Assembly (NCBI GenBank): GCA_046155615.1
Contig: JBJXFP010000175.1
Location: forward strand, 91,183-155,182
Direction of reading: 5' to 3'
DNA from: JANNVZ01 sp046155615
GTDB taxonomy: Bacteria > Bacteroidota > Bacteroidia > Flavobacteriales_D > Sanyastnellaceae
Length of the DNA: 64,000 nt
The translations under genes and the position numbers were made by a program. Position 1 is the first letter of the stretch, and the number at the start of each line of letters is the position of its first letter. Shown piece after piece: positions 16,205-26,303 of this stretch. The notes beneath the pieces are model-generated. The model was not told the DNA's origin and ran no database searches. It saw only the letters and a list, made by a program, of their open reading frames with translations.

Positions 16205-18070
16205 ATGAACTACCTCTCCGTAGAAAATCTCACCAAATCATTCGGTATCAACAGCTTGTTTGAAGACCTTTCATTTGGTATTGACAAAGGACAAAAAATT
16301 GCACTTGTAGCGCGCAATGGTGCAGGCAAGAGTTCTCTTTTCAGAATTCTTGTAGGCTTGGATACGCCAGATTCAGGCAGCGTTACATACAACAAAGAAG
16401 TGCGTCTGGGTTTTCTTTCGCAAGGGCAGGAATTAGATGATAGCAAAACAATTCTTGACAACATATTTTCATCAGACAGCCCCAAGACACGGGCCATAGC
16501 TGCCTATGAAAAAGCAGTGGAGAGCCATGATGAGAAAGCCATGCAGGCCGCGCACGATGCCATGGACAGGAACAATGCATGGGACTATGAAGCACGTGCG
16601 CGCGAGGTACTTGGCAAGCTGGATATCCATGATTTGGAGCGCATAGTGGGTATGCTCAGCGGTGGTCAAAAACGCAGAATAGCCCTTGCCAAAGTGCTGA
16701 TAGAGGAGCCGGATTTGGTATTGCTGGATGAGCCAACCAACCACCTTGATCTAGAGATGATAGAGTGGCTTGAGGAATTTCTGTCGCAGAGCAACATGAC
16801 CATTTTCATGATTACACACGACAGATATTTTTTAGAAAACATTACAGATGAAATTCTTGAGATGGAGAACAAATCGCTCTACAGATACAAGGGCAATTTC
16901 TCATACTATCTTGAGAAAAAAGCAGAGCGCGAGCAGTTGGAGAGTGTGGTGCGTGGCAAGCAGGAGATGCTTTTCAAAAAAGAATTGGAGTGGGCGCGCA
17001 AGATGCCACGTGCACGCACGGTGAAGAGCAAATCGCGCATGGGCGATTTCTTCGAGTTGAAACAATCGCTCATCAAGAACAACGACCCTGATGCGCTTGA
17101 ATTGGAAATAAACATGAGCCGCATGGGAAGCAAGATTGTGGAGTTTCACCGTGTGCGCAAATCGTATGGTGATGTAAACATTCTGGATGGTTTCGACTAT
17201 GTGTTCAAGAACAAAGAGAAGATTGGAATAGTGGGTCGAAATGGAACCGGCAAGACTACTTTCCTGAACATGCTTATACAACAACTGGAGCCAGATGGCG
17301 GCAAAGTGGTTGTGGGAGAAACAGTTGTATTTGGTTACTTCAATCAGCAAGGCATGGAGCTGAAAGAAGGACTGCGACTGATAGAAATGGTGCGCGAAGT
17401 AGCTGATTATATCCCACTCACCAAAGGAAAAACCATAACTGCAGCACAAATGCTCGAGCGATTTATGTTCAGCAAACAACAACACAGCACTTTTGTGGAA
17501 AAGCTGAGCGGTGGAGAGCGAAAGCGTTTGCAGTTGCTGATGGTGCTAATGAAAAATCCGAACTTCCTGATATTGGATGAGCCTACAAACGACTTGGATG
17601 TGTTCACTCTTGCCGCACTGGAAGATTACCTGCTCTACTATCCTGGTTGTTTGCTCATCGTAAGTCACGACAGGTACTTTTTAGACAAGCTCGTGGACCA
17701 CATGTTTGTGCTGGATGGTGATGGCGGTGTGCGCGATATACTTGGCAACTATGATGCATATCGCAGAATAGAAGAGCAACGAAGTACACAGAAATCAGCA
17801 GCCAAGCGCGAAGCCGTAATAGATAAAAAAGCTGAAAAGGCAGAAACGCAGAAAACAAAACTGAGCTTCAAAGAGAAACATGAACTGGAACAAATAGAGA
17901 AAGATTTGCCGCGGCTTGAAACTGAGAAAAAGATGTGGGAAGAGAAACTTGCATCCAACATCACCGACCATGAAGAACTGATTGTAGCTACAGAAAAACT
18001 TGGCGCTGTGGTAACTGAACTGGATGAAAAAACAATGCGGTGGATAGAGTTGAGCGAGTACGCGGTTTAA
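16205..18070 (+). CDS. ABC-F family ATPase (Uup/EttA-like)
   Basis: 621 residues with two ATPase domains and no membrane part. Domain 1 has Walker A ARNGAGKSS (about 36-44), signature LSGGQKRRIA and Walker B LVLLDEPTNHLD. Domain 2 has GRNGTGKTT, LSGGERKRLQ and LILDEPTNDLD. The linker (about 230-310) is long and charged, as in ribosome-binding ABC-F proteins, and the C-terminus (about 535-621) is a Lys/Glu-rich coiled coil like that of Uup. Likely acts on stalled ribosomes; a role in antibiotic protection is not indicated by context. Ends overlap by 4 bp with the convergent gene. Confidence 0.9.
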   Translation: MNYLSVENLTKSFGINSLFEDLSFGIDKGQKIALVARNGAGKSSLFRILVGLDTPDSGSVTYNKEVRLGFLSQGQELDDSKTILDNIFSSDSPKTRAIAAYEKAVESHDEKAMQAAHDAMDRNNAWDYEARAREVLGKLDIHDLERIVGMLSGGQKRRIALAKVLIEEPDLVLLDEPTNHLDLEMIEWLEEFLSQSNMTIFMITHDRYFLENITDEILEMENKSLYRYKGNFSYYLEKKAEREQLESVVRGKQEMLFKKELEWARKMPRARTVKSKSRMGDFFELKQSLIKNNDPDALELEINMSRMGSKIVEFHRVRKSYGDVNILDGFDYVFKNKEKIGIVGRNGTGKTTFLNMLIQQLEPDGGKVVVGETVVFGYFNQQGMELKEGLRLIEMVREVADYIPLTKGKTITAAQMLERFMFSKQQHSTFVEKLSGGERKRLQLLMVLMKNPNFLILDEPTNDLDVFTLAALEDYLLYYPGCLLIVSHDRYFLDKLVDHMFVLDGDGGVRDILGNYDAYRRIEEQRSTQKSAAKREAVIDKKAEKAETQKTKLSFKEKHELEQIEKDLPRLETEKKMWEEKLASNITDHEELIVATEKLGAVVTELDEKTMRWIELSEYAV

Positions 18071-19128
18071 TCCACTTTGCTCGTTACCACCCGCTTCCAA
18101 AGCGCCTTCCACAACACGCCTATTTGACCTTCCTGCATTTCAGGCTCCACAGGACGCCCCACCCAATTGCCATTTTCATTTACGATTTCAAAATACCAGA
18201 AGAAGGCCTTGTGCGCCTCAGTATCGGTGCTCCATCCCCTGCCCCACTTGCACACAAAAAAGTGTAGTTCGCCATCTACTTCGCGCACAATGTATTTGCC
18301 CTGGCTGAACCATTTCAGCACTTTGATGATGTCTTGTGCCGGGTGGTTGGTAAGCAAATGCTCGTTGCGTTCAAAGGGAACCCATTCCACTTCACTTTCC
18401 TGTTGAAGCACTGAATATTCGCACACCCAGAGTGTGTCTGGCGTAGTAGCGACTCCACCCCAAAGCCAGTTGTTAAAGATGCTTGGCGGTGTGTCTATAT
18501 CGTCCACTTTGATGTGTTGCCTTTCCAGTTCGCTTGTAATGTGCTGATGCACTGTGTGCTTGTTCATACAGGTATAGCCCATGTAAAGGAAGCACCACAA
18601 CACACCCATCCAAGCCCAGCGAATTCTGCGGTGGTTTTCTCTTCGCAGGAAGAGGCACACAATGAGGCAAATCATGAAAGGGAAGGTCCAGAATGGATCT
18701 ACCACAGATATGTTGTCGAAGCCAACCATATAATTGGTGAACGGCAGAAAAAGCTGTGTGCCGTATGTGGTACAGCAATCGAGTAAGGTGTGTGTGAGAA
18801 AACATAAGTACCACACTACATACCACATCCTGAATGTGTATTGCCTTTTAAAAATGCGATAGCACATCCAAGCAAATGGAATAGCGAGCAACAGATGTAC
18901 AAACATGCTATGGCTGTATCCACGGTGTATTTGCAGCTTGAATATTTCATCTGTAAAAAATGGATTGAGCAGAATGTCCAAATCCGGAATAGTGCCTGCG
19001 ATGGCACCTATCAATTGAGCCTTGTTGCCAATCTTTTTGCCCAAAGCTATTTCGCCAACAGCAGCACCCAATACTATTTGTGAAAGTGAATCCAATGCAA
19101 TAAAAATTTGCGCGAAGTAACAGACCAT
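18067..19128 (-). CDS. YdjM/DUF457-type metal-dependent membrane hydrolase
   Basis: 353 residues. The N-terminal half has four or five membrane helices and the family pattern DSLSQIVLGAAVGE, GTIPDLDIL and HRGYSHSMFVH, followed by FLTHTLLDCCTTYG: conserved His and Asp residues thought to bind metal. The C-terminal 150 residues form a soluble domain. Relatives are called LexA-regulated inner-membrane hydrolases, but their substrate is unknown. The ATG at 19128 is given; a TTG at 19095 would give the typical start MDSLSQIVLGAAVGE and is a good alternative. Confidence 0.8.
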   Translation of the reverse strand: MVCYFAQIFIALDSLSQIVLGAAVGEIALGKKIGNKAQLIGAIAGTIPDLDILLNPFFTDEIFKLQIHRGYSHSMFVHLLLAIPFAWMCYRIFKRQYTFRMWYVVWYLCFLTHTLLDCCTTYGTQLFLPFTNYMVGFDNISVVDPFWTFPFMICLIVCLFLRRENHRRIRWAWMGVLWCFLYMGYTCMNKHTVHQHITSELERQHIKVDDIDTPPSIFNNWLWGGVATTPDTLWVCEYSVLQQESEVEWVPFERNEHLLTNHPAQDIIKVLKWFSQGKYIVREVDGELHFFVCKWGRGWSTDTEAHKAFFWYFEIVNENGNWVGRPVEPEMQEGQIGVLWKALWKRVVTSKVD

Positions 19129-19154
19129 GCTGCATTCAACGCATACCAGTCATC

Positions 19155-19161
19155 TACTTTG
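19155..19161 (+). promoter_or_regulatory. Possible -7 box for hutH
   Basis: TACTTTG (a 7-nt version of TAnnTTTG), followed by CGC, ends 11 nt before the TTG start of hutH. Confidence 0.35.
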
Positions 19162-19172
19162 CGCAATCTTAT

Positions 19173-20663
19173 TTGCTTCATACTGTGGACAATCACCATT
19201 ATATCAATCCTTCTGAAAGGCTTACACTGCAGGCCATTCAACAAATTATTTCACAACAGAAAAAAATTGCACTCAGTGATGAAGCAATAAAACGAATAGA
19301 AAAGTGCCGCCACTTCTTAGACCATCATTTGCCGCAGGCCAAGGCACCTGTGTATGGTATCAACACCGGATTTGGTTCTTTGTGCAATACAGTCATTGCA
19401 GATAGCGAGCTGGAGCAATTACAGAAAAATCTATTGCTCTCACATGCATGTGGCATTGGTGAGGAAGTGCCTCCGGCAATTGTAAAAATGATGTTGTTGC
19501 TGAAAGCACAGGGACTGAGCTATGGACACAGCGGTGTGCAACTGAGCACTGTGCAGCGGCTTATTGAATTCTATAACCACAATATGCTTCCGGTAGTTTA
19601 TCAGCAAGGTTCGCTTGGTGCCAGTGGCGATTTAGCTCCGCTTGCACACCTTGCCCTGCCCCTCATTGGCGAGGGTGAAGTATGCTACAAGGGTGTGAAA
19701 ATGAAAAGTGTTGACGCACTTCAAAAAGCCGGAATGCAACCAATCATGCTGAAAAGCAAAGAAGGTCTTGCCCTCATCAACGGCACACAGTTCATGAGCG
19801 CTTATGCTACACACATTTTGATAGAAGCTGAAAATCTGATGAACAAAAGCACCAGCATTGCTGCCATGAGTATAGATGCTTTTGATGCGAGGCCCGAACC
19901 TTTTGATGATTTGATACACACTGTGAGACCGCATGGTCAGCGAAAAATTGCTGCACAACTGCGCAGTGCTTTGTCAGGCAGCGAAATTCAGATGCAGAAA
20001 AAGGAACATGTGCAAGACCCTTATAGTTTCCGCTGCATCCCTCAGGTGCATGGCGCAAGTGCTGACGCAATAAACTATGTGAGTGGTGTGGTGGAAACAG
20101 AAATCAATTCAGTTACAGACAATCCAATCATCTTTCCTGATGAGGAAAAAATAATCTCAGGAGGAAATTTTCACGGTCAGCCGCTTGCACTTGCGCTCGA
20201 TTTTTTGTGCCTTGCACTGGCAGAATTGGGCAGCATATCAGAACGAAGAACCTATAAACTAATCAGTGGGCAGCGCGGCCTGCCTCCCTACTTAGCCGGT
20301 GAAGCCGGGCTTAACAGCGGCTTTATGATACCGCAATACACTTCTGCAAGCATTGTATCGCAAAACAAACAACTGTGTACCCCTGCAAGCATTGACAGCA
20401 TAGACAGCAGTAACGGACAAGAAGACCATGTAAGCATGGGAGCCAACGCAGCTACCAAATGCCTTCGCGTATTGGAAAATGTGCGCAGCATATTTTCCAT
20501 CGAGCTGCTGAACGCTGCACAAGCACTAGATTTCAGAAGACCATTGAAAAGTTCAAGTCAGGTAGAGTCAATGCATCAGCAAGTACGAAAACTTGTAGGC
20601 TTTAGCAGCAAAGACGAATACCTGCATGCGGCAATAATGAAATGCCGCGCTTTGCTTGAATAA
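19173..20663 (+). CDS. hutH: Histidine ammonia-lyase
   Basis: Deaminates L-histidine to urocanate. The 496-residue length fits. Ala150-Ser151-Gly152 in GSLGASGDLAPLAHL form the MIO cofactor, and the substrate-selecting pair is Ser-His in LLLSHACGIGEE, as in histidine rather than phenylalanine or tyrosine lyases. YGINTGFGSL and the QEDHVSMGANAATK region also match. The only start available near the family N-terminus is TTG at 19173. No hutU, hutI or hutG lies nearby, so the rest of the pathway must be elsewhere. Confidence 0.92.
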   Translation: MLHTVDNHHYINPSERLTLQAIQQIISQQKKIALSDEAIKRIEKCRHFLDHHLPQAKAPVYGINTGFGSLCNTVIADSELEQLQKNLLLSHACGIGEEVPPAIVKMMLLLKAQGLSYGHSGVQLSTVQRLIEFYNHNMLPVVYQQGSLGASGDLAPLAHLALPLIGEGEVCYKGVKMKSVDALQKAGMQPIMLKSKEGLALINGTQFMSAYATHILIEAENLMNKSTSIAAMSIDAFDARPEPFDDLIHTVRPHGQRKIAAQLRSALSGSEIQMQKKEHVQDPYSFRCIPQVHGASADAINYVSGVVETEINSVTDNPIIFPDEEKIISGGNFHGQPLALALDFLCLALAELGSISERRTYKLISGQRGLPPYLAGEAGLNSGFMIPQYTSASIVSQNKQLCTPASIDSIDSSNGQEDHVSMGANAATKCLRVLENVRSIFSIELLNAAQALDFRRPLKSSSQVESMHQQVRKLVGFSSKDEYLHAAIMKCRALLE

Positions 20664-20786
20664 CAGGCCAGATTTCGAATCCCTTTGAATCTGTGCGAGT
20701 GAACTTGACCTATCTCACGTTTACATGCCTTAACAATTAGTTGCATACACCAACGGATAACTTGCCGCCTTTCCAATTCATCTTGA

Positions 20787-23354
20787 ATGATAAAATACTT
20801 CTATACAGTACAGATAATCTTATGCACAATGGCCGCCATGGCACAGCCCGGAGGCGGCAGGCCGGGCGGCATTCAACAACCCACCACGTGTAAAATTTAC
20901 GGCAAGGTGATGGATGGCAGCAGCAAAGCCAAACTTGAATTTGCCGTTGTAACAGTGATACTGCAATCGCAACTATCCGATACTTCCAACTATGCCAATG
21001 CTGTGGTAACAGGGGGTATAACATCATCCAATGGCGATTTTCTGATAGAAGAAGTACCACTGATGAAAACTGTAACCTTCAAGGTGAACATGTTGGGCTA
21101 CAAGGAATACACAACCACCTATACATTCACTAAAGTAGAACAGGACCTTGGCAACATCAAGCTGGAAATAGAAGCAACTGCAGCAGTGGTGATAGATGGC
21201 AGCGACCCGGCATACAAGATTGAATTTGACAAAAAAGTTTTTGATGTAGAAAAAAATCCGCTGGCTGCCGGAGGCACCGCGGAAGATGTGCTGAGGAATG
21301 TACCCAGCCTCCAGGTGGATATGGATGGCAATGTGAGTATGCGCAACACCGCACCACAGATATTCATAGATGGCAGGCCTACCACATTGAGCATTGATCA
21401 GATTCCGGCTGATGCCATCAAGAGCATAGAGGTAATATCGAACCCGGGTGCAAAGTTTGATGCAAGCGGAGGAGGTGGCGGCATTGTAAACATAGTGATG
21501 AAACACAACCGCGGCATGGGCTACAACGGCAGCGTTCGCGCAGGGGTTGACAGCAGGCCAAGGTTCAACACAGGTGTGGACTTCAACCTGCGCGAAGGCA
21601 AACTCAACTTTTTCGGCAACGGAAATTTCAACCAGCGAAAGAGCATCAGTGAAGGATATACCCAGCGCACCGACCTTACACGCACACCCAATACTTTTCT
21701 GTACCAGACCCAACGCAGCACCAACTTCGGTTTTTTCGGAAGCGGAAAAATTGGTCTTGATTTTTTTGCAGACAACCGCAACACGTTCACACTTTCACAA
21801 TCGCTCAACCGAGGTGAGTTCGCACCGGAAGACATCATCAATTCGCGTACCGACACGCTTACAAATGATGACGCGAACAATCCCTTTACACTCTACACAC
21901 GAAGCACAAATACCAAAAGAGAATTTCAGAATCTCGGTACAAGTTTGCTATACAAACATCTGTTTGCCAAAGACGGAACTGAGCTTACAGCCGATGCCAA
22001 CTTCAACAAAATAGAAAGTGAATTCACCGGTATATACAATAGCCGCTACGATGATTCAGATGAAATAGCACAAAAACAAAGTGGTGGTTCGCAGCAGGAG
22101 TTATTGGTAGTGCAGTCCGACTTTGTTTCTAAACTGACAGACAAGAAAAAATTTGAAACAGGAGTGCGTACATCTGTGCGACACTATGAAAGCATTTATC
22201 AGAATTTTCAATTGAACAACAGCACACAACAATATGACGAAATAAAATCATTGCTCGTGAATTATGAATATGTGGATCAGGTATATGCTGCATACACATC
22301 TTTAAGCATCAATGCGGAGAAGTGGAAATATCAGGCAGGGCTGCGTTTTGAGAGCAGTGACTACTCTGCGAAGTTGAGAGATACCACGCTCACTTTTCGC
22401 AACAATTATCCGCTGAGTGTATTTCCTTCGGTGTTCATCACACGTGTTATCAACGACAAACAGGACATCCAAATAGCGCTATCGCGCAAAATCAACCGGC
22501 CATCATTCATGCAGTTGATTCCATTTACTGACTATACCGATTCGCTGAATGTGAGCCGCGGCAATCCTGCACTGAAGCCGGAGTTTACCAACTTAGCCGA
22601 ACTCTCTTACCAATACAACATCAACAAACAAAACACTTTTCTGGCAACCGCTTATGCACGCTATACCACTGATCTTACGGTGCGCAATCAGATAGCAGAG
22701 TACAGCGAACTCCTTGCTCAGGATATTGTGATAAACACGTATGACAATGCCAGCAGCAGCCTTGCTTTCGGATTGGAATTGGTAAGTAAAAACACCTTGA
22801 CTAAATGGATGGAGCTTACAGCCAATCTGAATCTTTATCGGAGCAGTATTGATGGCACCAACATCAGTAAGGAACTCTCCAATTCGCTCAGCAGCTATTG
22901 GCTAAAAACCAATGTCATTTTCAGATTACCGCAAAACTTCACGTTTCAGGCCATGTTTGACTACAGCAGCCGCAGATCGCTGGAGGTAGGTAGCAGCGAG
23001 CGTGGTGGTGTTATGGGCGGAGGTGGTGGCCCGGGAGGTGGGGGTGGTGGATTTGGCGGTGGCAGCAACAACACTGTGCAAGGTTATGTACGCCCTACTT
23101 ATGGCTTAGACCTTTCGCTGCGCAAAGAGTTTTTGAAAAACAAAAACATGAGCCTCAGCCTGAGCATGCAAGATGTGCTGAAGACACGAATCAACTACAC
23201 GCACACGGGCACTTCACTATTCATTCAAGACACTTACCGCAGGCGCGACTGGCAGGTGCTTCGCCTTCAATTTAGCTGGAAGTTTGGTAAGGTGGATTCA
23301 TCACTTTTCAAACGGAAGAACAACAAGCAAAGTGAAGGTGGAATGGAGGGCTAA
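20787..23354 (+). CDS. TonB-dependent-receptor-like outer-membrane barrel
   Basis: 855 residues. Signal peptide MIKYFYTVQIILCTMAAMAQ, a Gly/Pro-rich stretch, a carboxypeptidase-regulatory-like domain (about 35-125), a plug domain (AEDVLRNVPSLQVDMDGNVS, then FIDGRPTT and SIEVISNPGAKFDASG at about 165-235), then a large barrel typical of the Bacteroidota OMP_b-brl_3 family. An unusual Gly-rich loop (MGGGGGPGGGGGGFGGGS) sits at about residues 745-762. I see no TonB box. Ligand unknown. The gene has no SusD-like partner. Confidence 0.85.
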   Translation: MIKYFYTVQIILCTMAAMAQPGGGRPGGIQQPTTCKIYGKVMDGSSKAKLEFAVVTVILQSQLSDTSNYANAVVTGGITSSNGDFLIEEVPLMKTVTFKVNMLGYKEYTTTYTFTKVEQDLGNIKLEIEATAAVVIDGSDPAYKIEFDKKVFDVEKNPLAAGGTAEDVLRNVPSLQVDMDGNVSMRNTAPQIFIDGRPTTLSIDQIPADAIKSIEVISNPGAKFDASGGGGGIVNIVMKHNRGMGYNGSVRAGVDSRPRFNTGVDFNLREGKLNFFGNGNFNQRKSISEGYTQRTDLTRTPNTFLYQTQRSTNFGFFGSGKIGLDFFADNRNTFTLSQSLNRGEFAPEDIINSRTDTLTNDDANNPFTLYTRSTNTKREFQNLGTSLLYKHLFAKDGTELTADANFNKIESEFTGIYNSRYDDSDEIAQKQSGGSQQELLVVQSDFVSKLTDKKKFETGVRTSVRHYESIYQNFQLNNSTQQYDEIKSLLVNYEYVDQVYAAYTSLSINAEKWKYQAGLRFESSDYSAKLRDTTLTFRNNYPLSVFPSVFITRVINDKQDIQIALSRKINRPSFMQLIPFTDYTDSLNVSRGNPALKPEFTNLAELSYQYNINKQNTFLATAYARYTTDLTVRNQIAEYSELLAQDIVINTYDNASSSLAFGLELVSKNTLTKWMELTANLNLYRSSIDGTNISKELSNSLSSYWLKTNVIFRLPQNFTFQAMFDYSSRRSLEVGSSERGGVMGGGGGPGGGGGGFGGGSNNTVQGYVRPTYGLDLSLRKEFLKNKNMSLSLSMQDVLKTRINYTHTGTSLFIQDTYRRRDWQVLRLQFSWKFGKVDSSLFKRKNNKQSEGGMEG

Positions 23355-23366
23355 ACTTCCTGAACA

Positions 23367-25121
23367 CTACTTGTTGCTTCTGAAAAAATAAAACAGCAGG
23401 CCACCGCACACTACCGATGCTGCAATACAAACCGCAGCCGAAATGTGCGCAGAATATACCATGAAACCAATGCCAAATAGTGCGAGATAAACTGCAAAGC
23501 ATCCCAGCACCATACAAATAATTTCTGTGGACAACGAGCCTTTCACCGTGGTGTCATCACTTGCATGAAGGAATTGTAACCAGCCCTTACCGTGTGGTTT
23601 TATTTTCAGAAAGAATGTGCGCAGTGTAGTCCTGTCAGTAGGTGGAGTGATGAAAGTGACAATGAGCCAGCCAAGGGTTGTAACAGCAACAGATGTAATC
23701 AAATTGAGATAACTGTGTGCCTCATCAAATGGTTTGATTATTTGCATAGCAACAGCTACAATGAATGAGATGACCATACCTGCAATCTCAGTGTAGGCAT
23801 TGATACGCCACCAGAACCAGCGCAGTATGAATATGAGACCGGTGCCTGCGCCAATACTCAGCAGTATATCGAAGCCGGCCTTGGCACTTTCAATAAAGAA
23901 AGAAAGCAAACCACCGCAGGCCATAAGCAGCACGATGCTCAAACGGCCCACCCTCACTTGTTGTTTGTCAGAAGCTTTTTGATTGATGAATCGCAAATAG
24001 AAATCATTCACTATATAACTGCTGCCCCAGTTGAGGTGTGTGCTAATGGTGCTCATGAAAGCCGCCATGAGCGATGCCATGATGAGGCCACGCAAGCCTT
24101 CGGGCATGTGCGTGAGCATGGCAGGATAAGCCAAATCATTTCCAATTTGTGCTGCATCTAAGTTTGGAAACGCACTTTGAATACTGGCTAAGTTGGGATA
24201 AACAACAACAGATGCAAGTGCCACAATTATCCATGGCCAGGGGCGCGCTGCATAGTGCATCACATTAAAAAAGAGGGTAGCACCAATGGCATTTTTTTCA
24301 TCTTTTGCGCTGAGCATGCGTTGCGCTATGTAGCCGCCACCACCTGGTTCAGCACCGGGATACCACACGCTCCACCACTGCACTGCAAGTGGCACAAGCA
24401 GCAGTGGTATGTATTCCGCAGGCTTGCTGAAATCCGGAAAGAATGATGTAAGTGGCTTCACATTTTCATGCGCAATGAGTTGAGACAATCCACCAATTTC
24501 AGGCATGCTCAACACCTCATAAGCAGCCCACACCGCACCAACCATGGCAAGAAAAAACTGAAAGAAATCTGTCCACAATACGCCTTTGTAGCCGCCAATA
24601 GCACTATATATAACAGTGATGACGCATGCTATGGTAAGTGTTTGCTCAGGTGATAAGCCGAGCATGATACTGCCAATTTTCACAGCGGCAAGACACACAC
24701 TGGCCATGATGGCCACATTAAAAAATACTCCAAGGTAGATGGCTCTGAATCCGCGCAGAAATGCGGCTTCCTTTCCACTATAACGCAATTCGTAAAATTC
24801 CAAATCAGTGAGTACACCGCTTCGCCTCCACAGTTTTGCATAGACAAAAACAGTGAGCATACCGGTGAGCAAAAAAGCCCACCAAGCCCAGTTGCCGGCA
24901 ACACCACCTTCGCGCACAAGCTGGGTCACTAAGTTAGGAGTATCCGCACTGAAGGTAGTAGCCACCATGCTTACGCCAAGCAGCCACCAGGGCATGCTGC
25001 GACCACTGAGGAAAAATTCGCTGGCACTGCTGCCTGATTTTTTGGATACTACAATGCCAATGATGAGTGAAAGCAGAAAGTATGCTCCTATGATGCTCCA
25101 ATCAAGCGCAGTAAGTGTCAT
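23367..25121 (-). CDS. Sodium:solute symporter (SSS family)
   Basis: 584 residues from the ATG at 25121, which gives the usual MTLTALDWSIIGAYFLLSLI start; an upstream ATG at 25190 adds 23 untypical residues. About 13 to 15 membrane helices are predicted. WWLLGVSMVATTFSADTPN and GGYKGVLWTDFFQFFLAMVG are family landmarks; Ser/Thr residues here form the sodium site in relatives. Substrate unknown; the sequence is like the putative solute symporters common in Bacteroidota. Confidence 0.88.
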   Translation of the reverse strand: MTLTALDWSIIGAYFLLSLIIGIVVSKKSGSSASEFFLSGRSMPWWLLGVSMVATTFSADTPNLVTQLVREGGVAGNWAWWAFLLTGMLTVFVYAKLWRRSGVLTDLEFYELRYSGKEAAFLRGFRAIYLGVFFNVAIMASVCLAAVKIGSIMLGLSPEQTLTIACVITVIYSAIGGYKGVLWTDFFQFFLAMVGAVWAAYEVLSMPEIGGLSQLIAHENVKPLTSFFPDFSKPAEYIPLLLVPLAVQWWSVWYPGAEPGGGGYIAQRMLSAKDEKNAIGATLFFNVMHYAARPWPWIIVALASVVVYPNLASIQSAFPNLDAAQIGNDLAYPAMLTHMPEGLRGLIMASLMAAFMSTISTHLNWGSSYIVNDFYLRFINQKASDKQQVRVGRLSIVLLMACGGLLSFFIESAKAGFDILLSIGAGTGLIFILRWFWWRINAYTEIAGMVISFIVAVAMQIIKPFDEAHSYLNLITSVAVTTLGWLIVTFITPPTDRTTLRTFFLKIKPHGKGWLQFLHASDDTTVKGSLSTEIICMVLGCFAVYLALFGIGFMVYSAHISAAVCIAASVVCGGLLFYFFRSNK

Positions 25122-25233
25122 GCAGAAAAAATTTGGTTGATGATTGAAGCCAATGATAAATTGACTACACTCCATCACTATTGAGCACATTCACCAAGTT
25201 ATGCCATGAATAATTCACATCAGAAATGGATGT

Positions 25234-26124
25234 TCAGCCATTGTAGGCCAACAGGGTTTGCCAAGCTTCTATCAATTTTCCTTGTTCGAGCAATTTCCTT
25301 GCGTGTTGGTGCAAAATGCGCTGAAGCAAGGTTGCGTCTTTTTCATTTTCAATAAAAATGTCAGCGAGTTCAGTCAGCTTGTATTCATTCACCGCGGTCT
25401 CATCAGGTAGCGATTCTATACTTCCAAGCAGGCCCAGGTTATTCCCGCTAAGCACCTCAGAGTTGCGAATGTCAGCAGGTATCATGTCTATACCAATCCC
25501 TATGTTGGTGGTAGGTTGTGGCAATTGGAACAATCCCATCTTAGCACGCGTGTACCAGTGGCCACCCATGCGTGCCACCTGATCCATTTTCTCAGGAGCA
25601 ATGCGACCGTCCGCATCCAGCACATGTTCTGCTATGTGCATGCACACCACTTCGCACACCACCAATTGGCCTGCACCGCCATTGTTTCCAAGACTTATCA
25701 CTTCGCGTACGGTGCATTCCATCTGTATGTGCGATTCTTTCACTCTTGCAGGTTTCACCTTGATGGAAGCCACCGGTGTAAGTCCACTTTTTACAAATTC
25801 ATTTACACCTTCAGGATATTCTGTGCTGCTCAAAGAAGTCTGGTGCACCATATCGTAGTTCACAATATTTATCACACATTCCTTTACCTGAATCACATTT
25901 TCATAAGTATGCTTGGTGGTGTTGTCTCTTCCTCTTCTTGCAGGAGAAAAGATGGCAACCGGAGGATTCACACTGAAGACATTGAAAAAACTAAATGGTG
26001 CCAGATTGGGCCTGCCCTGCTCATCTATCGTGCTGGCCAAAGCAACGGGCCGCGGCCCAACAGCACCGAGCAAGTATTGATGTAAGAGTGCAAGTGGTGT
26101 TTCCGAAGGAATGATTGTTTTCAT
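25234..26124 (-). CDS. Flavin reductase-like FMN-binding protein
   Basis: 296 residues. The first 200 residues are a split-barrel flavin reductase domain: VGPRPVALASTIDEQG, NLAPFSFFNVFSVNPPV and KECVINIVNY are characteristic. The remaining 90 residues form a helical tail seen in Bacteroidota homologues. Family members bind FMN and either reduce free flavin for a partner oxygenase or act as unknown oxidoreductases. No partner monooxygenase is adjacent. It lies 112 bp upstream (on the same strand) of the symporter gene. Confidence 0.83.
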   Translation of the reverse strand: MKTIIPSETPLALLHQYLLGAVGPRPVALASTIDEQGRPNLAPFSFFNVFSVNPPVAIFSPARRGRDNTTKHTYENVIQVKECVINIVNYDMVHQTSLSSTEYPEGVNEFVKSGLTPVASIKVKPARVKESHIQMECTVREVISLGNNGGAGQLVVCEVVCMHIAEHVLDADGRIAPEKMDQVARMGGHWYTRAKMGLFQLPQPTTNIGIGIDMIPADIRNSEVLSGNNLGLLGSIESLPDETAVNEYKLTELADIFIENEKDATLLQRILHQHARKLLEQGKLIEAWQTLLAYNG

Positions 26125-26303
26125 GATTGTGAATGAGGAACGAAGTGGCGAATATCTTCAATCACAAATTTCGTTGACTGCTGCAATACAATTTCGCTTT
26201 GTGTTGCTGGCTGAATTAAATATTGATTAGAAATATTCTTGATAGTAAATAGAACTGTAGCTTCACCGCACCTTATGACAGATACCTCAAAAAAATAAAT
26301 ACC

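Noticed and set aside
16901..17485. 194-codon minus-strand frame
   Set aside because: Antisense to the ABC-F ATPase, no recognisable sequence.
20758..20765. TAACTTGC as a promoter for the barrel gene at 20787
   Set aside because: Two departures from TAnnTTTG and poor spacing to any TTG upstream; too weak to list.
21024..21713. 229-codon minus-strand frame
   Set aside because: Antisense to the TonB-receptor-like gene; no motif, no plausible start context.
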